Positions 40,102-49,275 of a DNA stretch of 64,000 bases are shown piece by piece; within the stretch, counting starts at the first letter, position 1, and each line of letters starts with the position of its first letter. The notes under the pieces were generated by a model, which was given only the letters and a program-made list of their open reading frames with translations, searched no databases and had not been told where the DNA came from. Location of the stretch: positions 1,736,001 through 1,800,000 of the forward strand of contig NZ_CP086120.1 of NCBI RefSeq assembly GCF_021216675.1. The letters are read 5' to 3'. This DNA comes from Streptomyces gobiensis. GTDB taxonomy: Bacteria > Actinomycetota > Actinomycetes > Streptomycetales > Streptomycetaceae. The position numbers and the translations under genes are program-made.

Positions 40102-41079
40102 TCAGCCGCCCGGCACATAGTGCTTGCCGGAGCCCCGTTCACTCTCCGGCGGCAGATAGCGTGCCGGGGCCTCCACCAGTGGGGCGTTCGCGGGGAGTTC
40201 GCCCCTCGCCCGGGCCCAGCCCGCCTTGGCTCGCGGGTGGTAGCGGCGGGACTCGGGGACCAGCTGCCAGCCGTAGTGGATCAACCGGCCCAGCAGCCGC
40301 AACCGTCGCTCGTCACGGTGTGTCCAGCGGTAGCCGAGGCGCTCGCGGACGGCGGGCGGGAAGAGGCCGACGGTGAACCACACGGTGAACCGCGCCTGCG
40401 GTCCGCGCAGGGCCGTCCACACCCAGTCCGGCATCCGGCGCAGCGACGGCGGCTTGGCGATATGCCGGATGTCGAGGACATCACGCGTCGGCTGGTTGTC
40501 CTCCAGTACCCGCTCCGCCATCCGGTCCCAGTACGCCCGGAACTCCTCCCAGCTCCCCGGTACCGGGCGCATGCTCACCCCGTACATCCGGTACCAGCGC
40601 ACATGCTCATCGAAGAGCTGCCGCTTCTGCGGCTCGCTCAGTCCCGGACCGAGGCGGTCGGCGACAAGGACCGTCAGCATGAAGAAGGTGGCGTGTGCCC
40701 AGTAGAAGGTGTCGGGGTCGAGCGCGTGATACGGGCGGCCGTGCCGGTCCACGCCCTTGATCGCGTCGTGGTAGCCGCGCACCTGCCGCGCGGTCCGGGC
40801 GGCGCGCGGGCCGTCGTAGACCACGCCGCCGATGGGGTAGAGCGAACGGAAGAGCCGCTGCCAGCGCTCCTCAAAGAACGTCGAGTGCTCGGCGACCCCG
40901 GCGCCCAGCCCGGGGTGCATGTTCTGCATCGCCCCGGCCCAGGGCGCGAGCAGCACCCCGCGCCAGTCCCCGAAGTACTTCCAGGTCAGCGTAGTCGGCC
41001 CAAGCGGCTCGGGCTCCGCCTGCTCATCCTGCTCTTGCTGCTTCTGCTGCTTTCGCTGTCTTTCCTGACGGGCCGTCAT
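40102..41079 (-). CDS. DUF2236 oxygenase-like protein
   Basis: 325 residues from ATG 41079, with a GTG 11 codons upstream as alternative. The N-terminus is a charged Gln-rich tail (ERQRKQQKQQEQDEQ). The body matches DUF2236 (MpaB/latex-clearing-protein superfamily): DWRGVLLAPWAGAMQNMHPG, then YWAHATFFMLTVL and FDEHVRWYRMYGVSM, with the conserved His residues that bind haem in characterised members. Such proteins are oxidases or oxygenases acting on lipids or polyisoprenoids; the substrate here is unknown. It stands alone between a repeat hairpin and ssrA. Confidence 0.85.
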   Translation of the reverse strand: MTARQERQRKQQKQQEQDEQAEPEPLGPTTLTWKYFGDWRGVLLAPWAGAMQNMHPGLGAGVAEHSTFFEERWQRLFRSLYPIGGVVYDGPRAARTARQVRGYHDAIKGVDRHGRPYHALDPDTFYWAHATFFMLTVLVADRLGPGLSEPQKRQLFDEHVRWYRMYGVSMRPVPGSWEEFRAYWDRMAERVLEDNQPTRDVLDIRHIAKPPSLRRMPDWVWTALRGPQARFTVWFTVGLFPPAVRERLGYRWTHRDERRLRLLGRLIHYGWQLVPESRRYHPRAKAGWARARGELPANAPLVEAPARYLPPESERGSGKHYVPGG

Positions 41080-41220
41080 GCCCGCAGGATAGATGGCGTG
41101 CACAGCTACCACCAGGGGCCAGGAAAGATCAACAGAACCTGACCGGCATCCCTTGCAAGAAGTGACCGTCTGACCCCGCTGGGTGAAAATGCCCGGTGAG
41201 ACGGCTAGCCCGAGCGCACA

Positions 41221-41258
41221 AAAGCCTCTGACCTGTTGATTTACAGGTCAGAGGCTTT
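41221..41258 (-). terminator. Terminator of ssrA
   Basis: AAAGCCTCTGACCTG pairs perfectly with CAGGTCAGAGGCTTT over an 8-base loop, 10 bases past the tmRNA 3' end, with T residues after the stem on the minus strand. Confidence 0.92.
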
Positions 41259-41267
41259 CGCTCTGAG

Positions 41268-41656
41268 TGGAGATGGCGGGAATCGAACCCGCGTCCAACG
41301 GTGCGGAAGGAGGGCTTCTCCGAGCGCAGTCTGCGGATGACCCCCGCTTGCGCGGGGAGTTTTTCTCAGCCCTGAAGCTCTCGCAGACAAGTCTCCGTGG
41401 GCTCAGTCACTGTTTGATGTCCCGGCAGGCCCCGTGACCGGGCCTACGCGGTGAGTTCCCTAGCTGATGTCAGGAACCGGGTCGGGAACGCACCCGGGCT
41501 GACACTCCGCAAGTCGCTGCTTAGGCAGCGAGGGCGAAGGAATCGCGCTTAGTGTTGGCGATTATTTTTTTGCGGCACATGGTTAGCGAGATCATTGCCG
41601 CGTTCCTCGGCTCGCTTCCCCTACTTCGACATCCGCTGTCGAAACCGATCATCCCC
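41268..41656 (-). ncRNA. ssrA: Transfer-messenger RNA (tmRNA)
   Basis: The 5' end GGGGATGATCGGTTTCGAC (41656 downward) pairs through GGGGATG with CATCTCC at the 3' end. The T-arm GGTTCGATTCCCGCC precedes it, so both halves of the tRNA-like domain are present. The 3' CCA is not encoded. The tag frame at 41559-41521 reads ANTKRDSFALAA then stop, with the expected Ala resume codon and ALAA degradation signal. tmRNA rescues ribosomes stalled on broken mRNA and tags the nascent protein for proteolysis. Its partner gene smpB lies 95 bases upstream on the same strand. Confidence 0.97.
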
Positions 41657-41751
41657 ATGTTGAGTTAACAAACGGCACGCTCCGAGGAGCAGCGCCGGTG
41701 ACCATGGTACGGGACCAGGCCACATAGATGCCAACCACTTACCGCCCGGGT

Positions 41752-42231
41752 TTATGCCCGCTGGCGGCGCCGGACCGCCGAGATCGCCCGCTCGGCCTCC
41801 CGCCGGTCCTGCTTCTCGCGGAGCGTCTGCCGCTTGTCGTACTCCCGCTTGCCCCTGGCCAGGGCGATCTCCACCTTGGCCCGGCCGTCCTTGAAGTAGA
41901 GCTGGAGCGGAACCAGGGTGAGGCCGCTCTCCTGAAGCTTGCCGACCAGCTTGTCGATCTCGGCCCGGTGCATCAGCAGCTTCCGCTTGCGCCGGGCGCT
42001 GTGGTTCGTCCAGGTGCCCTGGGTGTACTCCGGGATGTGCACATTGTGCAGCCACACCTCACCGCCGTCGAGCTGCGCGAAGCCGTCCACCAGCGACGCG
42101 CGCCCCTGCCGCAGCGACTTCACCTCGGTGCCCGTCAGCACCAGCCCGCACTCGTACGTGTCGAGGATGAGGTAATCGTGCCGCGCCTTCTTGTGCTGCG
42201 CGATGAGTTTGCGACCCGTCTCTTTAGCCAT
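41752..42231 (-). CDS. smpB: SsrA-binding protein SmpB
   Basis: 159 residues, full-length Smp[41 protein letters not shown], a central OB-like barrel, and the basic C-terminal tail [20 protein letters not shown] that inserts into the ribosomal mRNA channel. It binds the tRNA-like part of tmRNA and is required for trans-translation. It starts 17 bases after the ctpA-type protease gene and is followed by ssrA, the usual order. Confidence 0.97.
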   Translation of the reverse strand: MAKETGRKLIAQHKKARHDYLILDTYECGLVLTGTEVKSLRQGRASLVDGFAQLDGGEVWLHNVHIPEYTQGTWTNHSARRKRKLLMHRAEIDKLVGKLQESGLTLVPLQLYFKDGRAKVEIALARGKREYDKRQTLREKQDRREAERAISAVRRRQRA

Positions 42232-42248
42232 AGCCGGGCCATTCTTTC

Positions 42249-43391
42249 CTAAGCTCGGGCCGCGAGGCCACTCAATACTGTCCGGGCCTTGTCCTGGGCC
42301 CGCTCCCCCGAGCGTACGGCCACATCGGGCGTCAGCCCCTTGCCGTCCACGGTACGCCCCCCTGGAGTCGTGTAGTGGCCGACAGTGAGCTCGGCGACCG
42401 AGCCGTCCGGCTGCTTCTGGGGCATCTGCACCGACCCCTTGCCGAAGGTGCGCGAGCCCACGACGACCGCCCGGCCACGGTCCTGGAGCGCCCCGGCCAG
42501 CAGCTCGGCGGCGCTCATCGAGCCACCGTCGACCAGCACCACCAGCGGGGTCTCGATGTTTCCGCCGGGCTCGGCGTACAGCGCGCGCTGGGTGTCACCG
42601 TCGCCGTACGTGGCCACCAGGCCGCCGTCCAGAAAGGCGGAGGCCACCGCGGTGGCCTCATGGACCAGCCCGCCGGAGTTGCCCCGCAGATCGAGCAGGA
42701 CGCCGGTGCCGGGCGGGATCTTGGCCATGGCCGCGCGCACCTGCTCGCCGGAGCCTGTGGTGAAGGAGCTGACGCTGATGCGGGTGGCCGCCGGACCGAG
42801 CCGTCTGACGGTCACCGCCTCGGTGTCCAGCCGGGTGCGGCGCAGCTTCTCGGTCCAGTCCCGGCCATCGCGGCTGAGCCCCAGCGCGACCCGGCTGCCG
42901 GCCACCGCGTCGCGGTTCCGGTCGTCGCCACGCAGCCGGGCGACGACCTCGGTGACCGGGACACCCGTCACCTCGGTGCCGTCGATGGTGCGCAGCCGGT
43001 CACCGGAGCGGACCCCCGCCCGCTGGGCGGGGCTGCCGCCGCTGACCCGGGCCACCTCGACCGTACCGCCACGGCTGCGCTTGACCGCGATACCGACGCC
43101 GACATACATGCCGTCGAGCGCCCTGCGAAGCCCTTCGTACTCACGGGCCGTGTACGCGGCCGCCCACCGGTCGCCGCTGCGGCTGACGAGCGCGTGGGCA
43201 TCGCCCTTGGGATCCTCGGCGACGACGCTGGGGCTTATCGGAGCGCCCTGGCCCTGGCGCTCACCCTCCTTGGTTTCGCTGCTCCATGACCCGGCCGCGA
43301 AGCCGGTCACCAGGACGCTGGCGAAGACCAATGTCAGGGCAGCCCCGCGGCGGATGCGGCGGGGCTGGACGAACATCCACGGTCCCGACAT
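42249..43391 (-). CDS. S41 family C-terminal processing peptidase
   Basis: 380 residues: one N-terminal membrane anchor (about 15-35), a PDZ domain (about 105-195: [20 protein letters not shown]), and a tail-specific protease domain. The catalytic Ser is in [15 protein letters not shown] and the Lys in [10 protein letters not shown], about 25 residues apart, as expected for the Ser-Lys dyad. [14 protein letters not shown] is another family motif. It would trim exported proteins at the outer face of the membrane. It lies between ftsX and smpB in the same direction, with a hairpin between it and ftsX. Confidence 0.94.
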   Translation of the reverse strand: MSGPWMFVQPRRIRRGAALTLVFASVLVTGFAAGSWSSETKEGERQGQGAPISPSVVAEDPKGDAHALVSRSGDRWAAAYTAREYEGLRRALDGMYVGVGIAVKRSRGGTVEVARVSGGSPAQRAGVRSGDRLRTIDGTEVTGVPVTEVVARLRGDDRNRDAVAGSRVALGLSRDGRDWTEKLRRTRLDTEAVTVRRLGPAATRISVSSFTTGSGEQVRAAMAKIPPGTGVLLDLRGNSGGLVHEATAVASAFLDGGLVATYGDGDTQRALYAEPGGNIETPLVVLVDGGSMSAAELLAGALQDRGRAVVVGSRTFGKGSVQMPQKQPDGSVAELTVGHYTTPGGRTVDGKGLTPDVAVRSGERAQDKARTVLSGLAARA

Positions 43392-43417
43392 GTTGCGGAG
43401 TCTAGGACAGATGAGGG

Positions 43418-43445
43418 CGCCGTACGGCCGGTTGACCGTACGGCG
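43418..43445 (-). terminator. Hairpin after ftsX
   Basis: CGCCGTACGG pairs with CCGTACGGCG (10 bp, 8-base loop) in the short gap between ftsX and the S41 protease gene. Confidence 0.7.
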
Positions 43446-43469
43446 TCCGCGTCGTATCTCACATCTGGC

Positions 43470-44384
43470 TCATACCTTCAGGTACTTGCGCAGAGCGAGG
43501 AAGGCAGCAACGGCGGGCATCAGTACACCCACCGCGAGAATGAACGGCAGCACCTTCACCACCGAGTCCCAGCCGATGAAGTCAATCAGAACGATCTTCT
43601 CCGACAGCCAGTTGTTGATCAGGAAGTACTTGCCACCGATCAGCAGTACGCAGGCAAAACCCGCTCCGATCAGGCCCGCGATCGCCGCTTCCAGGATGAA
43701 CGGCATCTGGATATAGAAGCTGGAGGCGCCCACCAGCCGCATGATCCCGGTCTCCCGGCGACGGCTGAACGCCGAGACCCTGACCGTGTTCACGATCAGC
43801 AGCAGCGCGACGATGAGCATCAGCGCCATCACACAAACCGCTGCGATATTCATCCCATTGAGCAAGTTGAACAGGTTCTCCAGGAGACTTCGCTGGTCCT
43901 GGACCATCTGAACGCCCGCTCTGCCCTCGAACGCGGTTTGGATCACCTTGTACTTGGTCGGATCCTTGAGCTTGACCCGGTACGACTCCTGCATCTGGTC
44001 CGGGGTCAGCGAGGAGGCCAGCGGGGAGTCCTTGAACTCCTCCTTGAAGTGCTTGTATGCCTCTTCGCTGGACTCGTAGTAGACCTTCTCAACGACCTGG
44101 TCGAGCTTCTCCAGGTCCGCCTTGATCTCGCGCTTCTGCTGGCCGGTGACGGCACCCTTGGTGCAGTTGCGGTCGTTCTCCGCGTCCACCTTGTTGCAGA
44201 GGAAGATCGACACCTGGACCTTGTCGTACCAGTAGCCCTTCATCGTATTGACCTGTTCGCGGGCCAGCAGCGATCCACCGAGCAGGGCCAGTGAGATGGC
44301 GACGGAGACGATCACCGCGAAGGTCATCGTGAGATTGCGGCGGAGACCGACGCCGATCTCCGACAGTACGAACTGGGCGCGCAT
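43470..44384 (-). CDS. ftsX: Cell division protein FtsX
   Basis: 304 residues with four membrane helices: one near the N-terminus (about 22-42), then a 125-residue external domain, then three C-terminal helices (about 175-205, 225-250, 275-300). QFVLSEIGVGLRRNLTMTFA at the start and RRRETGIMRLVGASSFYIQM near residue 210 are FtsX signatures. The latter is the cytoplasmic coupling region for FtsE. The complex controls wall hydrolases at division or hyphal-growth sites. It starts 9 bases after ftsE. Confidence 0.96.
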   Translation of the reverse strand: MRAQFVLSEIGVGLRRNLTMTFAVIVSVAISLALLGGSLLAREQVNTMKGYWYDKVQVSIFLCNKVDAENDRNCTKGAVTGQQKREIKADLEKLDQVVEKVYYESSEEAYKHFKEEFKDSPLASSLTPDQMQESYRVKLKDPTKYKVIQTAFEGRAGVQMVQDQRSLLENLFNLLNGMNIAAVCVMALMLIVALLLIVNTVRVSAFSRRRETGIMRLVGASSFYIQMPFILEAAIAGLIGAGFACVLLIGGKYFLINNWLSEKIVLIDFIGWDSVVKVLPFILAVGVLMPAVAAFLALRKYLKV

Positions 44385-44393
44385 GGCGTCCTT

Positions 44394-45083
44394 TCAGTGC
44401 TGGTAGCCGTAGACACCGCGCGACTGGTCGCGCACGAGACGGCCCTTTTCGAGTTCGATCACGCGCTTACGCATCTGGTCGACGATCTGCTGGTCGTGGG
44501 TGGCCATCACAACCGTCGTCCCGGTCCGGTTGATGCGGTCGAGCAGCTTCATGATGCCGACAGAGGTCTGCGGGTCGAGGTTGCCGGTCGGCTCATCGGC
44601 GATCAGCAGCATCGGGCGGTTGACGAAGGCCCGGGCGATCGCCACACGCTGCTGCTCACCACCGGAGAGCTCGCCGGGCATCCGGTCGTCCTTGCCGCCA
44701 AGCCCGACCAGGTCAAGCACCTCGGGCACGGTCTTGCGGATCTGCCCGCGCGACTTGCCGATGACCTCGAGGGCGAAGGCGACATTCTCCCCGACGGTCT
44801 TGTTCGGCAGCAGCCGGAAGTCCTGGAAGACGGTGCCCAACTGGCGGCGCATCTGCGGCACTTTCCAGTTGGAGAGCCGGGCGAGATCCTTGCCCAGGAC
44901 ATGCACCTGGCCATAGGTGGCCCGCTCCTCACGGAGGATGAGCCGCAGAAAGGTGGACTTGCCGGAGCCGGACGAGCCCACCAGGAAGACGAACTCACCG
45001 CGCTCGATCTCCAGCGAGACATCGCGGAGAGCGGGGCGGTCCTGCTTGGAGTAGCTCTTGGAGACGTTGTCGAAGCGAATCAC
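44394..45083 (-). CDS. ftsE: Cell division ATP-binding protein FtsE
   Basis: 229-residue ABC ATPase: Walker [16 protein letters not shown], signature [20 protein letters not shown], Walker [34 protein letters not shown] before the Q-loop [13 protein letters not shown] is typical of FtsE rather than of importers. It powers the FtsX membrane subunit encoded next. Confidence 0.97.
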   Translation of the reverse strand: MIRFDNVSKSYSKQDRPALRDVSLEIERGEFVFLVGSSGSGKSTFLRLILREERATYGQVHVLGKDLARLSNWKVPQMRRQLGTVFQDFRLLPNKTVGENVAFALEVIGKSRGQIRKTVPEVLDLVGLGGKDDRMPGELSGGEQQRVAIARAFVNRPMLLIADEPTGNLDPQTSVGIMKLLDRINRTGTTVVMATHDQQIVDQMRKRVIELEKGRLVRDQSRGVYGYQH

Positions 45084-45347
45084 TGATTTACACCACGTCG
45101 ACCTGGGTAGGGGCAGCGGAAGCCGCGGCGCGACTCCTCGTCGGTGTGGGCGACCATACGCGACCTGGCCAGCGCCCCGCAGTCGGCGCCCGCTTTAACG
45201 GGTTTATCCACGGGAGCAACAGGCATAAAGCAGGCATTGGCCATGCTCATCTGCGTTCCGCGCTGAACCCTGGCACAGTGGTGAGCACAGATCCTTGGGG
45301 AACATCTCACTCCCCATCCGCGTTGGCGCTATCGAGGAGGAGATCGC

Positions 45348-45536
45348 ATGACATGCGACCGACTGGTGTGCGCCAACTGCGCGGGCCCCGTGAGCGAGGC
45401 TCGCTGCGTGGTCTGCCGCGCCGAGCGCAACCGGCTGCACCGCCAGGAGGGCGGCGCCGGCCTCCCCCCGGCTGCCCTGGTACTGCTGCTGCTGACACTG
45501 CTGGCCGTGGCCCTGGTGGTCCCTCTGAGCAGCTGA
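45348..45536 (+). CDS. Small zinc-ribbon membrane protein (62 aa)
   Basis: ATG at 45348 has GAGGAGGAG starting 15 bases upstream. The protein opens MTCDRLVCANCAGPVSEARC, then VVCRAERNR, a treble-type set of CxxC pairs that should bind zinc. A single C-terminal membrane helix follows (PPAALVLLLLTLLAVALVV). The zinc module would face the cytoplasm. It is a conserved small Streptomyces protein beside ftsEX, with unknown function. A strong hairpin follows. Confidence 0.85.
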   Translation: MTCDRLVCANCAGPVSEARCVVCRAERNRLHRQEGGAGLPPAALVLLLLTLLAVALVVPLSS

Positions 45537-45570
45537 ACCGCCCTGACGGTTTCCGTCAGAGACACACACA

Positions 45571-45601
45571 AGGGCCCGGACACATTGCGTGTCCGGGCCC
45601 T
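45571..45601 (+). terminator. Bidirectional hairpin
   Basis: AGGGCCCGGACAC pairs with GTGTCCGGGCCCT over a 5-base loop between the convergent ends of the zinc-ribbon gene and the surface-protein gene. Confidence 0.9.
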
Positions 45602-45625
45602 CGCTGTGTGTACGCGCTAGGCGCC

Positions 45626-46345
45626 TCAGGCGGCGGCAGCGCCACCGTCACGGTTGATGAGCCGCGGCAGCATACGGAAACCGATGCCACCGGCGATCAT
45701 CGTCGCCGCGCCGATCAGCAGGAACGTGGTCTCGGCGGCACCCGTCTCGGCCAGCTCCTCCTTGGGGTTGTCCGAGGACGGCTTGTCCGCGGACGGCTTC
45801 TCCGGAGCGGTGATCTGCTCCTTACCCGCGGAGTCCGGCGTGGTGCCGTCACCGTCACCACCGGTACCACCGGTGGTGTCCGGGTCCAGCCCGCCGTCAT
45901 CCGACCCGCCGGTACCGCCACTGTTGCCGGTGCCACCGTTGTTACCCGAACCGCCATTGGTCGGGTCGCCCGGCTCGTCCGTCGGGTCCGGGTCGCCCGG
46001 CTCGTCGGTCGGGTCGGGGTCACCGGGCTCGTCGGTCGGGTCCGGGTCGATCGGGTCGTCCGTCGGGTCCGGGTCGATCGGGTCCGGGTCGATCGGGTCG
46101 TCCGTCGGCTCCGGGTCCGCCGGATCACCCGGGTCCGAGCCGCCGCCACCTACACTCTCGACTCCAAGAATGCTGCTGTCTTCTTCAGCCTTGGCCTCAG
46201 CGCTGATCCCGGCGTCACCGAGCTCGGCCTCACCAGTAAGGCCAACAGCCTGCGCGGCACCCGCGGCGGTGAGCGACGCACCGGCGGCGAAAACCGCACC
46301 GGCAGCGATACGCGCAACGCGCACCCGCGTCTTAGAATTGGTCAC
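45626..46345 (-). CDS. Sortase-anchored surface protein with DP-rich repeats
   Basis: 239 residues from GTG 46345 (GGGGG 9 bases upstream). A Sec signal peptide (cleavage after GAAQA) leads to a long acidic stalk built on repeated DPDPTDEPG units (about residues 70-125), then Gly/Asn and Gly/Asp stretches. LAETG near residue 204 is a class E-type sortase motif, followed by one membrane helix and a short RLINRDG tail. It should be covalently linked to peptidoglycan after cleavage of the motif. The stalk has no recognisable binding domain, so it may act as a spacer. Its repeats are visible in the DNA at about 45990-46120. Confidence 0.88.
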   Translation of the reverse strand: MTNSKTRVRVARIAAGAVFAAGASLTAAGAAQAVGLTGEAELGDAGISAEAKAEEDSSILGVESVGGGGSDPGDPADPEPTDDPIDPDPIDPDPTDDPIDPDPTDEPGDPDPTDEPGDPDPTDEPGDPTNGGSGNNGGTGNSGGTGGSDDGGLDPDTTGGTGGDGDGTTPDSAGKEQITAPEKPSADKPSSDNPKEELAETGAAETTFLLIGAATMIAGGIGFRMLPRLINRDGGAAAA

Positions 46346-46622
46346 TACCAACTACCCCCAGTAGCTATTCGTTCAATGGAGCAGCGGTACCGGGCTGTTG
46401 CTGTGCCGAGGCTCTCAAGCTCGGAAGCCACCATCACTTCAGTGACCAGGCTTCCCGCTCGCCCCCCACACGCACGCCCCTGGCACACGCCTGCCGAGCG
46501 AACAGCTTTCCCATTTTTCACACCATCGTCAAGCCAGACCTTTGTGAAATGTCCGTGCTGTGCACCGACTTGCCTTTACAAAGGCCAGAGTGTGATCAAT
46601 TCGACACCAATTGAGGCTGGTT

Positions 46623-47732
46623 CTAGGCCTGTTCCTGCTGCTTGCGCCAGCGGATACCGGCCTCCAGGAAGCCGTCGATGTCACCGTCGAGAACGGCCTG
46701 GGGGTTACCGACCTCGTGATCCGTGCGCAGGTCCTTGACCATCTGATAGGGCTGCAGGACGTACGAACGCATCTGGTTGCCCCAGGAGTTGCCGCTGTCG
46801 CTCTTGAGGGCGTCCATCTTGGCCTGTTCCTGTGCCCGCTGGTGGGCGAGCAGGCGGGCCTGCATCACGCGCATCGCGGCGGCGCGGTTCTGGATCTGGG
46901 ACTTCTCGTTCTGGCAGGAGACCACGATGCCGGTGGGGATATGGGTCATACGGACCGCCGAGTCGGTGGTGTTGACCGACTGGCCACCGGGACCCGAAGA
47001 GCGGAAGACGTCGACGCGGAGTTCGTTCTCCGGGATGTCGATGTGGTCGGTCTGCTCGACGACCGGCATCACCTCGACGCCCGCGAAGGAGGTCTGGCGG
47101 CGGCCCTGGTTGTCGAAGGGTGAGATCCGCACCATCCGGTGGGTGCCCTGCTCGACAGAGAGGGTGCCGTAGGCGTAGGGCACCTTTACCGAGAAGGTGG
47201 TGGACTTGATGCCCGCCTCTTCCGCGTACGAGGTGTCCAGCACCTCCGTCGGGTATCCCTTGCGCTCGGCCCAGCGCAGATACATGCGCTGAAGCTGCTC
47301 GGCGAAGTCGGCGGCGTCCACGCCGCCCGCTTCCGCCCGGATGCTGACCATGGCCTCGCGGGGGTCGTACTCACCCGACAGGAGGGTACGGACCTCCAGC
47401 TCGTCCACCGCCTTCTGGACGGACTCCAGCTCGGCCGTGGCCTCGACGCGGGTGTCGGCGTCGTCCTCCGCCTCGGCGAGCTCGAACAGCACCTCAAGAT
47501 CATCGATCCTGCTGTGCAGCTCCTCAACCTTGCGGAGCTGGCCCTGCAGGAAGGAGAGCTTGCTGGTGACTTTCTGGGCGCTCTCGGGGTCGTCCCACAG
47601 TGTGGGGGCCGCCGCCTGCTCCTCGAGCACGGCAATGTCAGCCCTCAACTTGTCGAGGTCAAGGACGGCCTCGATCGACTCCATGGTGGAGGAGAGGGAC
47701 TTCAGCGCTTCGGATACATCGACGACTGCCAC
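46623..47732 (-). CDS. prfB: Peptide chain release factor 2
   Basis: 369 residues with the GGQ hydrolysis motif in [20 protein letters not shown] and the RF2 stop-codon recognition tripeptide SPF in [13 protein letters not shown]. It releases finished proteins at UGA and UAA. The first 25 codons show no in-frame stop, so there is no programmed frameshift of the kind found in E. coli. GTG at 47732 is the start. It is probably monocistronic; a terminator-like hairpin lies 12 bases upstream of the start. Confidence 0.97.
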   Translation of the reverse strand: MAVVDVSEALKSLSSTMESIEAVLDLDKLRADIAVLEEQAAAPTLWDDPESAQKVTSKLSFLQGQLRKVEELHSRIDDLEVLFELAEAEDDADTRVEATAELESVQKAVDELEVRTLLSGEYDPREAMVSIRAEAGGVDAADFAEQLQRMYLRWAERKGYPTEVLDTSYAEEAGIKSTTFSVKVPYAYGTLSVEQGTHRMVRISPFDNQGRRQTSFAGVEVMPVVEQTDHIDIPENELRVDVFRSSGPGGQSVNTTDSAVRMTHIPTGIVVSCQNEKSQIQNRAAAMRVMQARLLAHQRAQEQAKMDALKSDSGNSWGNQMRSYVLQPYQMVKDLRTDHEVGNPQAVLDGDIDGFLEAGIRWRKQQEQA

Positions 47733-47744
47733 GCCTCCAGCCTA

Positions 47745-47766
47745 ACGGCTGGGGAAGCCCAGCCGT
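47745..47766 (-). terminator. Hairpin between the kinase gene and prfB
   Basis: ACGGCTGGG pairs with CCCAGCCGT over a 4-base GAAG loop, 124 bases past the kinase stop. Confidence 0.65.
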
Positions 47767-47889
47767 CCGGGCCGTTCGCCGGGGGCTCTCCTGCCGTGGG
47801 TGTTTTCCGCGCAGGCCCGTCGATTTGCCCTGCGGTTTCCTGCTATACGACTTCCACAGCTTCTGTGGCTTCTGTGACTTCTGTGGCTT

Positions 47890-49107
47890 TCACGGTGTCG
47901 ACTGCTCCACCGCGGGTGGTGGGTCGTCGGGGTCGCCGGTGAGGGCCAGCCAGCCGCCGACGCCCAGTGCTACGGCGGCGGCCGTCCCGGCGGCGGCCAG
48001 CTTCATCCGGCGGCGGCGTTCGGCTGCGCGGTGGCGGGCGGAACCGGCGCGCCGCTGGCCGGGGGCCCGGGGTGCGCGGGCGGTGCCGTGGGCGCCGCCG
48101 GCCAGCTCGTCGGCGCCGGGCACCCGCATGCTCGTATGCGTCTCGCGGTTGGCGGAGTCGGGAGCCGTGCTTGCGCGCACCAGCGGAATGGCGCCCCGGA
48201 ACGGCGGCTGCGGCTGCTGGGGCCCGGCTGGGGCGACATAGGGCGCGTACGGCGGCTCGGGTTCGGTCTCCGGCTCCGGCTCATCGATCTCCAGCGCCGG
48301 GTATCCGGCCAGCGACGGCAGCAGGTCCCGTAGCCGTGCGCCCACCTCCATCGCCCGCAGCCGGGACGCGGGCGCCTTCGCCAGGCACTGGTGGATGAGC
48401 TGCCACAGCTCATCCGGGATGCCGGGCAGCGGCGCCACCCGCTCGGTGACATGGCGGCGCAGCACCGCACCCGGGTGACCGCCGCCGAAGGGGGTGAAGC
48501 CCGCCAGGAGCTCGTAGAGCACCGTCGCGAGGGCGTAGATATCCACCGAGGCGCGGGGCGGCAGCCCTTCGACGATCTCGGGCGCGACATAGTCCGGGGT
48601 GCCGACGACCCGGCCCGCGCCGCCCCGCCGGGGCTCGTCGATCAGCTTGGCGACGCCGAAGTCGGTGAGCAGCGCGCGCCGGGTGTCCCCGTCGAGGAGG
48701 ATGTTCTCGGGCTTGACGTCCCGGTGGACATACCCGGCGGTGTGCGCGGCGGCCAGCGCGTCGGCGATATCGGCGGCCAGGGCCACGGCGTCGGACGGGG
48801 TGAGCCGCCGCTCCCGGTCCAGCAGGGTGCGCAGATCCGTACCGCGGATGAGATCCATGACCAGCGCGAGGTCATTGCCGTCGACGACCAGGTCCCGTAC
48901 GCCGACGACCCGTGGATGGTCAAGGCTGACCAGCGCGGCACGCTCCTGCACAAAGCGGCCGACCAGCTCCTGGTCGGAGGCGAGATCCTCGCGCAGCAGC
49001 TTGATGGCGACGGGCCCGTCCGGCCCCTCCCCCAGCCACACTGTGCCGGCGCTGCCGCGACCCAGGATCTGGTGAGCCGTGTACCGACTGCCGATCTTCC
49101 GTGCCAT
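47890..49107 (-). CDS. Ser/Thr protein kinase with C-terminal membrane anchor (PkaB-like)
   Basis: 405 residues from ATG 49107. The Hanks-type kinase domain covers about 8-270: GRGSAGTVW (Gly loop), VAIKLL (Lys), YVHRDVKPENIL (catalytic loop), LTDFGVAKL (DFG), VVGTPDYVAPE (activation loop). A Pro/Arg-rich linker leads to one membrane helix near residue 370 and a short external tail. It sits directly downstream of a second kinase, the same pairing as pkaA/pkaB in S. coelicolor as I recall. Confidence 0.93.
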   Translation of the reverse strand: MARKIGSRYTAHQILGRGSAGTVWLGEGPDGPVAIKLLREDLASDQELVGRFVQERAALVSLDHPRVVGVRDLVVDGNDLALVMDLIRGTDLRTLLDRERRLTPSDAVALAADIADALAAAHTAGYVHRDVKPENILLDGDTRRALLTDFGVAKLIDEPRRGGAGRVVGTPDYVAPEIVEGLPPRASVDIYALATVLYELLAGFTPFGGGHPGAVLRRHVTERVAPLPGIPDELWQLIHQCLAKAPASRLRAMEVGARLRDLLPSLAGYPALEIDEPEPETEPEPPYAPYVAPAGPQQPQPPFRGAIPLVRASTAPDSANRETHTSMRVPGADELAGGAHGTARAPRAPGQRRAGSARHRAAERRRRMKLAAAGTAAAVALGVGGWLALTGDPDDPPPAVEQSTP

Positions 49108-49170
49108 GGCGACAAAACTACGCGGCAAGAGGGTGCGGCGGGGCCACGGATGGCAGTAAGAGTCACTTCT

Positions 49171-49189
49171 GTGAGGGAAAGACCCTCAC
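49171..49189 (-). terminator. Weak hairpin between the two kinase genes
   Basis: GTGAGGG pairs with CCCTCAC over a 5-base loop. The rest of the gap (49200-49265) is made of short tandem units of the type GACTGGGT and GGGCGGAT. Confidence 0.45.
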
Positions 49190-49275
49190 GAAAGTCGATA
49201 AATCTCCGGATTGGCTGACTGGGTGACTGGGTGACTGGATGGCCGGGTGGGCGGATGGGCGGATGACCTGGTCGG

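Noticed and set aside
41268..41340. Separate tRNA gene
   Set aside because: The T-arm-like sequence is the 3' half of tmRNA; its partner 5' half and tag frame are found 300 bases upstream.
47650..47732. Programmed frameshift in prfB
   Set aside because: The reading frame is continuous from the GTG with no early in-frame UGA.
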